This document shows, piece by piece, positions 16,369-23,313 of a stretch of DNA of 34,129 nucleotides (positions are counted from its first letter, which is position 1; every line of letters starts with the position of its first letter). Location of the stretch: the NCBI RefSeq assembly GCF_001422045.1, contig NZ_LMLW01000003.1, positions 1 to 34,129 of the forward strand. Direction: 5' to 3'. Below the pieces are notes generated by a model. It did not search any database. It saw only the letters and a list, made by a program, of their open reading frames with translations, and was not told where the DNA came from. The translations under genes and the position numbers were made by a program. Origin of the DNA: Sphingomonas sp. Leaf242 (lineage in GTDB: Bacteria; Pseudomonadota; Alphaproteobacteria; Sphingomonadales; Sphingomonadaceae).

Positions 16369-17286
16369 GTGCTTTGTCTTCACCCTCATTGCCCGGCCGC
16401 ACCAAACCCGCTGAGTTGGCAGCAGTTAGTCGATAATCCTGCCCTTGGCTTGCAGGCCGGGACCAGAGCCGCGGCGGCGACGTGGCTGAACACGCATTTT
16501 TCCACCGGCCCTACAATGCCGGCAAGTCCGGTGCTGAACCTGCTATCCCCGTGGCAGGCGCAGCAGATACCTATGCCCAAGGCAGCGTTTGATCGGCTTC
16601 TGAGGGTGTGCCCCTGCCTCTACAATCAGATCAAGATACCCGCGTCCGCAAGGGCCATTGTTCACTTCTGCGAGCTTACCCTTGGCACGCCTATCACGTC
16701 AGCAAATGTGCATGACGCCTTCCTCATACAGCATCCGCATAAGGGGCCAGGCTTTAACCCGGGTCCGGTTATGCCGTGCGGAGCTGGCGGGGCGATCATG
16801 GAATCGCTTTGCAGCGAGGTTCTGACCAGCTGCGGTATTCCTGCCATGTTCACCGACGCTTCGGGATGGCCGGTCTGGGAAATGCCGGGCCATGTTCTCA
16901 TGAATAGCGGCAAGATGGCATCCTTGCAGGCGCTGGGCGATATTCTGATACCCTGCGCCCCGACCAACCTGGTGATATCGATCAAGAGTGAGGTCGCGCG
17001 CGAGAGGCTGTTGTATTCCGCCAATTCGATCGAAGGCGTCGGTTTCGGCTTCTTCAAGGAGCCGGAGGAGTTCTGGACCAGCTCCAGGATGAGCCTTTAC
17101 AAGCGTATGGGTTTCTCGGCGATCTATATGCCCGATATGACCCACGCGGCAGTGATAAACCACGTTTTGGCAGCGGGCGATGCGCGTCACGCTGTCAACA
17201 TCAACGGAACAGACCTGTACCGACCGCTTTCGGTCTTTGGCGACGACATGAAACGGGTCGTTGGACGATCTAGTGCCCTGCTCTGA
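16369..17286 (+). CDS. Putative PD-(D/E)XK-type restriction endonuclease, orphan
   Basis: A protein of up to 305 residues. A possible nuclease core runs GAIMESLCSEVL, then LQALGDILIPCAPTNLVISIKSEVARERLLYS, where an Asp followed some 15 residues later by a Ser-Ile-Lys element resembles the PD-(D/E)XK layout of type II restriction enzymes, then GVGFGFFKEPEEFW. No methyltransferase lies beside it. The N-terminal 50 residues are weakly supported and the start could be further in, for example ATG 16516. The call rests on motif spacing alone and is tentative. Confidence 0.55.
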   Translation: MLCLHPHCPAAPNPLSWQQLVDNPALGLQAGTRAAAATWLNTHFSTGPTMPASPVLNLLSPWQAQQIPMPKAAFDRLLRVCPCLYNQIKIPASARAIVHFCELTLGTPITSANVHDAFLIQHPHKGPGFNPGPVMPCGAGGAIMESLCSEVLTSCGIPAMFTDASGWPVWEMPGHVLMNSGKMASLQALGDILIPCAPTNLVISIKSEVARERLLYSANSIEGVGFGFFKEPEEFWTSSRMSLYKRMGFSAIYMPDMTHAAVINHVLAAGDARHAVNINGTDLYRPLSVFGDDMKRVVGRSSALL

Positions 17287-17293
17287 CGCTCAC

Positions 17294-17350
17294 TGAATAA
17301 GCTACTAAGCTACTAAACGAATAAGCCAATAAGCCAATAAGCCAATAAGC
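17294..17350. repeat. TAAGC repeat array, outlying centromere-like cluster
   Basis: Direct repeats of GCTACTAA and then AATAAGCC (about four units) share the TAAGC core that recurs at 18337-18392 and 19011-19049 around parA. It sits about 360 bases before the SprT-like gene. It may be an outlying ParB-binding cluster. Confidence 0.55.
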
Positions 17351-17705
17351 AGAATTGCGCGTCCGTCCCGGATCTCGCTCTATCTCCGCTTCGCTCCGAT
17401 CGAGCCGCTTGCAGGGTCTCGCCCTATGCGGGTAACGATCGCTCGCGCGGGCGTGCGCGGGCACGCCCAACGACAGACGCCGGCAACGCCGGCGGCGTAG
17501 GTCTGCCGGGAAGGGAAAGGGGAGCGCCGCCCCCCCTTTCCCAGCAACGGCAATCAGCCGGGCCGTGGCTCCTCCGCTTCGCTCCGTGCGCCCGCACCAA
17601 CCCGGCAGATTCCCGCTGCCCCCTCACCCTCCGCTGTTCGCCACGAGGCAGGGCCGATGGCCAAGGGCCATCGCCCGAGGGCGATGCAAGGAAGGAAAAC
17701 GGGAC
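17351..17705. other. Gene-free stretch upstream of the SprT-like gene
   Basis: About 355 GC-rich bases without a convincing gene; open frames here are shadows. It includes short inverted segments such as GCCGGCAACGCCGGC near 17479 and a GCCATCGCCC / GGGCGATG pair near 17666-17686. It probably holds the promoter of the SprT-parA-parB-rep operon. Confidence 0.35.
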
Positions 17706-18341
17706 ATGGACCGCGATGATCGCGAGAGCTGGCTGAACCGGGTGGCGATCGGCATGGTACCGCTCTTTGAGGCATTGGACGCCCCCCTGCCCTCCCGCGT
17801 ACGCGTCGCGATCGGCTTCACCAGCCGCGGCGCGCGAGGCCGCGCAATCGGTGAGTGCTGGGACAACCGTTGCAGCGGTGACGGCCATTTCGAAATCTTT
17901 ATTCGGCCCGACCTAGCGCACGCCCCTGACGCCATGCCGGCGCAGATCGCAGCGATTCTCGCGCATGAGTTGGTCCACGCCGCAGTCGGTATACCGGCGG
18001 GGCATGGGAAAGCGTTTAAACGGGTTGCTGTAGGACTTGGGCTGGTCGGGAAGATGACTGCAACCACGCCGGGCGATGCCTTCCTCGCGGCGATTGCTCC
18101 CATCATCGTGGCCGCAGGCCCCCTCCCCCATGCCCGGCTCGACACCGGTAGCGAGACGACGCGGCCTAGGAAGCAGGCGGCACGGTTGCTCAAATGCGAA
18201 TGTGCAACGTGCGGCTACACCGTGAGGACCGCCCGCAAATGGCTGGAGGAAGTCGGAGCGCCGCTATGTCCGGCCGAGGGGCACGGCGCTATGCGTCACG
18301 ATCCACTCCGCGGCGACGACGATCCCGAGGCCGATGACTAA
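17706..18341 (+). CDS. SprT-like zinc metalloprotease domain protein
   Basis: A 211-residue protein. An SprT-like domain carries the zinc-binding catalytic motif in ILAHELVHAAVG (HELVH near residues 84-88) with a further His in GHGKAFK. A C-terminal zinc ribbon has CECATCGY and a later Cys. SprT-like proteases related to Spartan digest proteins crosslinked to DNA. Plasmid copies are common, but their role is not settled. The ATG at 17706 follows an AAGGAAGG ribosome site; the frame is open to 17565 without a better start. Its stop lies inside the TAAGC repeats before parA. Confidence 0.78.
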   Translation: MDRDDRESWLNRVAIGMVPLFEALDAPLPSRVRVAIGFTSRGARGRAIGECWDNRCSGDGHFEIFIRPDLAHAPDAMPAQIAAILAHELVHAAVGIPAGHGKAFKRVAVGLGLVGKMTATTPGDAFLAAIAPIIVAAGPLPHARLDTGSETTRPRKQAARLLKCECATCGYTVRTARKWLEEVGAPLCPAEGHGAMRHDPLRGDDDPEADD

Positions 18342-18392
18342 GCCACTTTACGACTAAGCGGCTAAGCGGCATAAGTCGCTTAGCCGCTTAGT
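18337..18392. promoter_or_regulatory. Centromere-like palindrome upstream of parA
   Basis: One ACTAAGC at 18337 is followed by a perfect 16-bp inverted repeat, ACTAAGCGGCTAAGCG at 18353-18368 and its complement at 18377-18392, with an 8-base spacer. Each arm holds two TAAGCG units. Plasmids with small ribbon-helix-helix ParB proteins use such short repeats upstream of parA both as centromere and as operator, so this is likely the partition site and the autoregulatory site. Confidence 0.7.
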
Positions 18393-18406
18393 AGGGAGTA
18401 GCAGCT

Positions 18407-19060
18407 ATGCAGGTTTGGGCGATCATCGCGCAGAAGGGCGGGCAGTCCAAGACCACGCTGTCGACCGGCTTTGCGGTCGAGGCGGCGAGGGAAGGGGCGT
18501 CCGTCGTGATCCTTGATGCCGACGACCGGCAGGGATCGGCCCTCTACTGGTCGGAGCGTCGCGGCGACGACGACGTGACGGTGAAAGACAGCAGCGTTGC
18601 CGGGCTGCCGCTTCACGTCTCGCGGGGGCGCAGCAGCGGCAAAATCGACCTTATCATCATCGACACGCCGGCGAACTCCAAAGACATTGCCATGCTCGCG
18701 GCCGAGCAGGCGGATTTCGTCATCATTCCCGTCGCGCCGCGTGGACTGGACGTCCATTCGGTCTTGCAGACGGTCAAGCAGGTGCAGCAGGCCGGCACGC
18801 CGTTCGCTGTCATCCTTACGCAGGTTCCGCATCAAGGCGGGGAGGGGCAGGAGGCAAGCGCCGGCTTTGCAGCCAAGGGCGTGACGCTGTTCGATAGCCG
18901 GCTCCACTACCGCAAGGACTTCTACAAGGCGACGCCGATGGGGCGCACCGCGGCCGAGACGGAGCCTGACAGCAAGGCGGCTGCCGAGCTGCGCGCCAGC
19001 TACGCAGAGGCTAAGCGACTAAGCGGCTTTACGACTAAGCCAGTAAGCGAGGCAGCATGA
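18407..19060 (+). CDS. parA: ParA-family partition ATPase
   Basis: A 217-residue small ParA (type Ib size). A deviant Walker A IIAQKGGQSKTTLS (about 6-19), DADDRQGSALYW, and Walker B DLIIIDTPANS mark the family. ParA polymerises or forms gradients on the nucleoid and moves plasmid copies apart with its ParB partner. The gene lies 15 bases after the TAAGC palindrome. Its 3' end contains another run of the repeats, and the next gene begins on its stop (ATGA). Confidence 0.93.
   Translation: MQVWAIIAQKGGQSKTTLSTGFAVEAAREGASVVILDADDRQGSALYWSERRGDDDVTVKDSSVAGLPLHVSRGRSSGKIDLIIIDTPANSKDIAMLAAEQADFVIIPVAPRGLDVHSVLQTVKQVQQAGTPFAVILTQVPHQGGEGQEASAGFAAKGVTLFDSRLHYRKDFYKATPMGRTAAETEPDSKAAAELRASYAEAKRLSGFTTKPVSEAA
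19011..19049. repeat. TAAGC repeats inside the 3' end of parA
   Basis: Four TAAGC-type units (CTAAGCGACTAAGCGG, then TTTACGACTAAGCCAGTAAGC) lie within the last codons of parA. The TTTACGACTAAGC block is also present upstream of parA at 18347. They are probably extra binding sites for the ParB-like protein, coding for part of the ParA tail at the same time. Confidence 0.55.
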
Positions 19061-19392
19061 TGGCGCGCAAACCCTCCGCGCTCGCCGGCATCTTCGATGA
19101 CGAGCCCGAGGAGCCGGCACCGGCTCCCGCCGCTGACACCGCGCACGAACCACGCGCGGCAGCGTCTCCGCGCCGATCGCGGCGCACGCCCGAAGCGCCG
19201 GCCAGCGGCGGACAGGCACGGCGCAGCAGTCATCCCGGCAAGAAGCCGGTGCTGATTCACATTCCCGAGGACATGCACCGCGCACTGCGTCAACTCAGCG
19301 TGGAGGAGGGTGGGGAACCGCTCACCGTCATCACCGAACGCCTGCTCCGCCAGTATCTGGTGAAGCGGGGTCACACCAAGTTCGCGCCATGA
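19057..19392 (+). CDS. Small ParB-like centromere-binding protein (ribbon-helix-helix type)
   Basis: A 111-residue protein. The N-terminal 65 residues are disordered and Ala/Pro/Arg-rich. The C-terminus (KKPVLIHIPEDMHRALRQLSVEEG to the end) has the strand-helix-helix pattern of ribbon-helix-helix DNA-binding proteins. It follows parA with an ATGA overlap and is followed by the initiator gene with another, so it occupies the ParB position. It would bind the TAAGC repeats and stimulate ParA through its N-terminal Arg-rich region, which is inferred from the family. Confidence 0.8.
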   Translation: MMARKPSALAGIFDDEPEEPAPAPAADTAHEPRAAASPRRSRRTPEAPASGGQARRSSHPGKKPVLIHIPEDMHRALRQLSVEEGGEPLTVITERLLRQYLVKRGHTKFAP

Positions 19393-20342
19393 GCAAGCGC
19401 CGCGACCCCAACCCCGAGTTCGACCTGTTCATCCCGGCGCTGGGTGACCTTCCGCTTCGCGATCAGCGCGAGGTCATGGAGCGGCCGTTCTTCTCGCTCC
19501 AGAAGCGCAAGCGGTTGAAGCCGATCGAGTATAAAAGCCCGGACGGCGAGGCGTGGGTCCGCGTTCAGGCGATCCCCGATTATGGCATGGCGACGATATG
19601 GGATGCCGATATTCTCATATGGGCGGCGTCCACACTCAATCGCATGAAGCAGCAGGGCCTGAACGACCTGCCGCGCACGTTGAGGACGACGCCGTACGAC
19701 CTGTTGCGGGCAATCAAGCGCAGCACCGGGGGCCGGGACTATCAGGAGCTGCAAGCCGCGCTGCTACGGCTTCAGACCACATCCATCACGACCTCGATCC
19801 GGGCGACGAAGCGCCGGCAAAAGGCCGGCTTCAACTGGCTGGACAGCTGGACGTTCGATACTGACGCTGACACCGAGCAGCCGCGCGGAATGACGCTGAC
19901 CCTTTCCGATTGGGTTTACGAGGGGATCGTCAACGAGAAGTCGCTGCTCACCATGCACCCCGACTATTTCCTCCTGTCCGGCGGGCTGGAGCGGGCGCTG
20001 TATCGCATCGCGCGCAAGCATGTCGGCGCGCAGCAGGGCGGGTGGCTGTGCCGGGTCGAGGTGTTACGTGACAAGACCGGAAGCGACGCCCAGCCCAAGG
20101 AATTCAATCGCATGCTCCGGCGTGTGATCGAGGCTGACCACCTGCCTGACTACGCGATGGAGATGGCCGAGACAGTCGACAGGAGTCCGGCGGTAAAGTT
20201 CCGGCGGCGCGGTGAGATCGAGGCGCTGGCGCTCGCCGAACGAATGCGGGCGGAAGAGGAACGGCGCAGCCGCTTCGATGCCGATCGCCGACGCACCGAG
20301 GAAGTCGATGCCCGCATGGATAAGCTCGCCGCTCGCCGCTGA
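19389..20342 (+). CDS. repA: Replication initiator protein A (RPA family)
   Basis: A 317-residue initiator of the RPA family, common on plasmids of sphingomonads and other alphaproteobacteria. It begins with FDLFIPALGDLPLRDQREVMERPFFSL, followed by YGMATIWDADILIWAAS, TPYDLLRAIKRSTGGRDYQELQAALLRLQTTSI and MHPDYFLLSGGLERALYRIARKHVG, which carry the winged-helix DNA-binding fold. It binds iterons to open the origin. The iterons start four bases after its stop. The ATG overlaps the stop of the ParB-like gene, so partition and replication genes form one operon. Confidence 0.92.
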   Translation: MSKRRDPNPEFDLFIPALGDLPLRDQREVMERPFFSLQKRKRLKPIEYKSPDGEAWVRVQAIPDYGMATIWDADILIWAASTLNRMKQQGLNDLPRTLRTTPYDLLRAIKRSTGGRDYQELQAALLRLQTTSITTSIRATKRRQKAGFNWLDSWTFDTDADTEQPRGMTLTLSDWVYEGIVNEKSLLTMHPDYFLLSGGLERALYRIARKHVGAQQGGWLCRVEVLRDKTGSDAQPKEFNRMLRRVIEADHLPDYAMEMAETVDRSPAVKFRRRGEIEALALAERMRAEEERRSRFDADRRRTEEVDARMDKLAARR

Positions 20343-20345
20343 CTG

Positions 20346-20580
20346 TCGGGGTATCACCCACCGCAAGACTAACTATCGGGGTTTCACCCACCGAACAGAG
20401 TCGACCTACGACCACATCGCGCCCAGATTGAGGCCGCAGGAGTCGACAGGTTGTGGATAACCGGCATGGGCAGGCAGTTTTGGGATTGCCGGACTCGGGG
20501 TATCACCCACTATTGCTTCGGGGGATCACCCACCGTGCTGTCGGGGTATCACCCACCGAATCACGGGGTATCACCCACCA
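20346..20580. other. oriV: Plasmid replication origin (oriV) with six iterons and a DnaA box
   Basis: Six direct copies of the iteron TCGGGGTATCACCCACCG (one or two mismatches in some) start at 20346, 20376, 20495, 20518, 20541 and 20563. Each contains a near-palindromic GGGGTATCACCC core. A perfect DnaA box (TGTGGATAA, complement TTATCCACA) lies between the second and third copies at 20452-20460. The array directly follows the initiator gene and precedes an AT-rich stretch, the usual order of an iteron-controlled origin. Confidence 0.92.
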
Positions 20581-20631
20581 AGCAGTTTAGCAGGCCACTG
20601 AAAATGAAGCGAAGATTCCGCTTTTTGGACC

Positions 20632-20674
20632 TCTTAACCTTCTTAACGATTCCTATTTAACAGAATCTCTTAAC
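20632..20674. other. AT-rich unwinding region of the origin
   Basis: Three direct TCTTAAC repeats (20632, 20641, 20668) within an AT-rich stretch, about 50 bases after the last iteron. Repeated short AT-rich motifs beside iterons are typical DNA-unwinding elements where the helicase is loaded. Confidence 0.65.
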
Positions 20675-20903
20675 TTCGGCGCACGCCATCAAACGAAGCA
20701 GAAGGGACAAACGGAATTGCCCTTTCGGGCAATACGCGTTCATTGCGTGCCGGCTATCGCCGTCACAGAAGCGGCCTAACGGCCGCAAGCTTCCGTGAGA
20801 AGCCCGGCGGATCAGGTGGTGTGTGCCTGTCGGCGTAGCGCTCGTTGAAAGGGCTGGGTGAGGCAATACCCCAACTCACTATTCGCCTGAGGGGTGTGTG
20901 GAA
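20675..20903. other. Hairpin-containing intergenic stretch beside oriV
   Basis: No gene seen. It contains a perfect hairpin ATTGCCC-TTTC-GGGCAAT (20716-20733) and a longer one with GAAGCGGCC and GGCCGCAAGCTTC around a TAAC loop (20769-20793). They lie between the origin and the transfer remnants, which run towards them, and could end transcription from that side or form single-strand structures at the origin. Confidence 0.45.
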
Positions 20904-21344
20904 TCACACCGGATCAAACCGCCCGGCAAACTCGCGATCGGCATAATAGCGCAGCTTGCCGGCGATGATAGGCCGCTGACCGGCGAGGAACAGGAGCTGG
21001 CGATCGGGACTGAGCGTGCGGACCTCATCGGGAGTGAGCAGCGCGCGGCCGACATGCTGCTGACCGAAGCCGATCCCGGACCCTTCGGCATCGAACGCCC
21101 GGCTCATCGTCTCGAACACCACCGTCTCCTGCCCGAGCAGATCGGAGACGAGGTGGGCGCTTTCCCGGTCGTTGACGCCGAACACCTGAAGGACACCGGC
21201 GTTGGACAGGTCACCGGCGATATAGCGGCGGTTCAACGCCTCGATTTCAGGCGACAGTCCGCCCCCGGACAGTTTCACGCTGCCACGGGCGAAATCGACC
21301 GCCTGCTGGCGAGCCATACGTTCTTCGTCGGACAGTTCAGGCAT
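20904..21344 (-). pseudogene. VbhA-like antitoxin / VirD4 (TraG) C-terminus fusion remnant
   Basis: A 146-residue frame made of two unrelated pieces. Residues 1-50 (LSDEERMARQQAVDFARGSVKL...EALNRRYIAGDLS) look like the N-terminus of VbhA-type antitoxins of Fic toxins. Residues from about 53 on match the extreme C-terminus of a VirD4/TraG coupling protein, with IGFGQQHVGRALLTPDEVRTL and QLLFLAGQRPIIAGKLRYYAD. The body of the coupling protein (ATPase motifs) is missing, as is a fic toxin gene. The likeliest history is a deletion that joined the antitoxin start to the end of traG. It overlaps the preceding gene by 8 bases and may still be translated. Confidence 0.75.
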
Positions 21345-21513
21345 CGGTCTTGCTCCCTTCCGCTTCGCTATCGAAGGCGCCGTCCCGTCGTTTCCGGAGC
21401 GCGAGGGTGTCGTCGACCGTCCCGCTCCGCGCCTTGCCGACCAGTTCCAGCAGCGCGCCGTAGATCGTCGCGCGATCGCCGTCCACGATCATCCCGGGCG
21501 TGCGCTCCATCAT
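21337..21513 (-). CDS. Short TraD-like C-terminal fragment
   Basis: A 58-residue frame, MMERTPGMIVDGDRATIYGALL followed by ELVGKARSG and DTLALRKRRDGAFDSEAEG. It matches the C-terminal half of the TraD-like protein at 22203 (GDDRAAIYGALLELVGKVRS, DTLALWKRR, AFDAEAE). It is therefore a partial duplicate of traD with a new start. The ATG overlaps the stop of the gene upstream (ATGA). It may be expressed as part of the operon, but it lacks the N-terminal half. Confidence 0.65.
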   Translation of the reverse strand: MMERTPGMIVDGDRATIYGALLELVGKARSGTVDDTLALRKRRDGAFDSEAEGSKTDA

Positions 21514-22190
21514 GGTACGTCCGGCATATTCGCGACGCCGTCCGCCATCGAGCGGGCGAACCCTCGCAGGACGCCGACATGACGGACGAAAGCGGCGCGA
21601 TCGAGCACGATCTGGTCGCCCAGCGCCGGCAGCGCCTGTCTGGCGGTGGAGGCGGTGGCGAGGCGGTTCAATGCTCGCTGGTTGAAGACCGGGATGCCGT
21701 GTGCGCAGAGGTTTCGGATCGTGACCGCCTCCACCACGCCGCGGCGCCCGCCCTTGAAGTCCGACCATTTGTGGCCGCCCAGCTTCAGGATGGTCGCGCC
21801 CCATGTCTCGACCGGCATGCCCGTGATCCAGTGTTCGGCCGCTTGATCGATCGGCGCTGCCGCATCAAGGCCGGTGAAGGCCGTGCGCGGGATGCCCTTG
21901 CTGGAATGCAACGTCTCGGCCAGTTCGCGGCCGAGATCCTCGACCAGCGCGACATAGGAGGGGAACAGTACCCGGTAGAGCTGCTGTCCGTCGTTGAGGA
22001 CGGCAGTGAAATCGGTCAGGTCGCACTTGAAGTTGGAGCCGGCGGGATCGGTGATGACCAGCGGTGCGGAGGACGCGATCGGGAAGCCGTTCACATAGGT
22101 CCGGTAGGACGCCAGTGCCATTTCGCAGGCCAGACGGAATCGCGTCAGATCGCGCCATCGATCCCACATGCCATAGCGAACCCACACCAT
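21510..22190 (-). CDS. Protein of unknown function in the transfer block
   Basis: A 226-residue protein starting MVWVRYGMWDRWRDLTRFRLACEM, with a strong GGGGGGA ribosome site seven bases before the ATG at 22190. It seems soluble and mixed alpha/beta, with no signal peptide. Segments such as GGHKWSDFKGGRRGVVEAVTIRNLC stand out, but no family was recognised. It sits between the two TraD-like genes, which suggests that it was inserted into the transfer operon together with the duplicated traD end. Confidence 0.7.
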   Translation of the reverse strand: MVWVRYGMWDRWRDLTRFRLACEMALASYRTYVNGFPIASSAPLVITDPAGSNFKCDLTDFTAVLNDGQQLYRVLFPSYVALVEDLGRELAETLHSSKGIPRTAFTGLDAAAPIDQAAEHWITGMPVETWGATILKLGGHKWSDFKGGRRGVVEAVTIRNLCAHGIPVFNQRALNRLATASTARQALPALGDQIVLDRAAFVRHVGVLRGFARSMADGVANMPDVP

Positions 22191-22202
22191 CGCAATTCCC
22201 CC

Positions 22203-22526
22203 TTATGTCGTCGTTTCCGCTTCCGCATCGAATGCTCGTTTGCCCCGCCGTTTCCAGAGCGCGAGGGTATCTCCGGCATCGTTGCTCCGCACCTTGCCGA
22301 CCAGCTCCAGCAGCGCGCCGTAGATGGCCGCGCGATCGTCACCGGCGAGATCGACCAGTCCGGCCTTCTGCACGAGGCCGCCCAGCTCGATCAGGTGACG
22401 GGTACGCTCGCGGCGTTGCACGACCCAGCCCTGCGTATCAGCCCGGCGTCGCGCCGCTTCCGCCCGCAGCGTCGCCGCCCGGTTCAATCGCAGCGCCCGG
22501 TCCGTTGATTGCAGCAGCGTCGCCAC
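22203..22526 (-). CDS. traD: TraD-like conjugal transfer accessory protein
   Basis: About 107 residues from GTG 22526. It contains the RRERTRHLIELGGLVQKAGLVDL and GDDRAAIYGALLELVGK segments characteristic of the small TraD proteins of Ti-type transfer regions (not the large F-type coupling protein). These accessory proteins act with TraC and the TraA relaxase at oriT. The N-terminal half overlaps the end of traC in another frame. The frame is open to 22610, but the upstream part is a shadow of traC. Confidence 0.8.
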   Translation of the reverse strand: MATLLQSTDRALRLNRAATLRAEAARRRADTQGWVVQRRERTRHLIELGGLVQKAGLVDLAGDDRAAIYGALLELVGKVRSNDAGDTLALWKRRGKRAFDAEAETTT

Positions 22527-22764
22527 CTTTACGCCCGCGCCGCTGAAAAAAGGCAGCGCCCTTTGCGCGCCATGCCTCCTTCGCGTCGGCATCCTTCGAT
22601 CCGATCGCATCTAGCAGGACGCCGGCAGGGGTTTCCGCGTCGAGCGCATCGGCTCCGGTTGCGGTGACGAGCTGACCGAGTTGTTCGATCCGCTTCGCCT
22701 TGAGCGAGCGGGCCTTGTCGTTCAGCGCGCGCAGTTCCGCGTCGTAATCTCTGACCTTGCGCAT
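22438..22764 (-). CDS. traC: TraC-like conjugal transfer accessory protein
   Basis: A 108-residue protein. The N-terminal helix MRKVRDYDAELRALNDKARSL, followed by KRIEQLGQLVTATGADALDAE and AWRAKGAAFFQRRGRK, is the pattern of TraC of alphaproteobacterial mobilisation regions, a relaxosome accessory protein. The tail after about residue 80 is Gly/Ala-rich. It overlaps traD by 89 bases, and the two genes are transcribed away from oriT and the relaxase, as in Ti-type plasmids. Confidence 0.82.
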   Translation of the reverse strand: MRKVRDYDAELRALNDKARSLKAKRIEQLGQLVTATGADALDAETPAGVLLDAIGSKDADAKEAWRAKGAAFFQRRGRKGGDAAAINGPGAAIEPGGDAAGGSGATPG

Positions 22765-22772
22765 GACAGAGC

Positions 22773-23141
22773 TCAGATCAGTGCGAATACGAGATGCAGG
22801 ATCGCCGCTGTCTGTGCGATCGTATGCGGTCCGTCGATTCGGCCCAGCACGGTATTCGAGGCGCCTTCGGTGATCTTGCCACCTTGGATTGCGGCGACCT
22901 GGGTGTTGGACGTGCTGCGATACACCTTGCCGTTTTCGATGCGGGCAAGCTGGGTATTGCTCGTGCCCTGGAGTACCTTCACGCCATCGATCCTGAGAAG
23001 CTGCGTGTTCGAGCTGCCACGATAGACTTTGTTGACGTCGATCCGTGCGATCTGGGTATTGGTGGTCCCTTCGTTCAGCTTCATTCCATCCAGCGTTGCA
23101 AGCACCTTGTTACTGCTGCCTTCATATACTTTCGTAGCCAT
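22773..23141 (-). CDS. Tandem-repeat beta protein (beta-flower-like)
   Basis: A 122-residue protein built from five repeats of about 19-20 residues with the consensus K-V-Y-x-G-x-S-N-T-Q-x-x-R-I-D-G, between residues 4 and 105, ending in a short hydrophobic tail. The pattern fits small beta-propeller or beta-flower proteins built of repeated hairpins. There is no signal peptide, so it is probably cytoplasmic or membrane-associated. It is the first gene leftwards from oriT, just before traC. Its function is unknown; it may be a passenger of early-transferred leading-region type. Confidence 0.75.
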   Translation of the reverse strand: MATKVYEGSSNKVLATLDGMKLNEGTTNTQIARIDVNKVYRGSSNTQLLRIDGVKVLQGTSNTQLARIENGKVYRSTSNTQVAAIQGGKITEGASNTVLGRIDGPHTIAQTAAILHLVFALI

Positions 23142-23240
23142 CGATCATTCCCAAGTGGATTGTCGACGATAAATCTAGCGTGCCGGATCAGTGGAGGGAA
23201 GCCTGTCACGTCATAAACGGGCTCAAGTCAATCACTAGGA

Positions 23241-23295
23241 GCGAAGCGAGTTGTGAGTGCGCGCTTATACGTCGTTGCCGACGTGCGCTCAGAAG
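23241..23295. other. oriT: Candidate origin of transfer (oriT)
   Basis: In the divergent intergenic region between traC/traD-side genes and traA, the sequence GAGTGCGCGCTTATACGTCG (from 23255) combines AGTGCGC, the core of the RSF1010-type nick region, with TTATACGTCG as in Ti-plasmid oriT. An imperfect inverted repeat ends at GTGCGCTC (23283-23290). Position next to a TraA/MobA relaxase fits. The nick position is inferred. Confidence 0.7.
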
Positions 23296-23313
23296 TGTAG
23301 AAGACGCGACGTC

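Noticed and set aside
17294..17350. CRISPR-like array
   Set aside because: The repeats are only 8 bases and directly tandem without spacers. They share the TAAGC core of the partition sites.
20898..22508. Long open frame (536 codons) on the + strand
   Set aside because: It is antisense to the traG remnant, traD fragment, unknown gene and traD. Its product is Arg/Pro-rich with no domain, and the minus-strand genes have ribosome sites and family matches.
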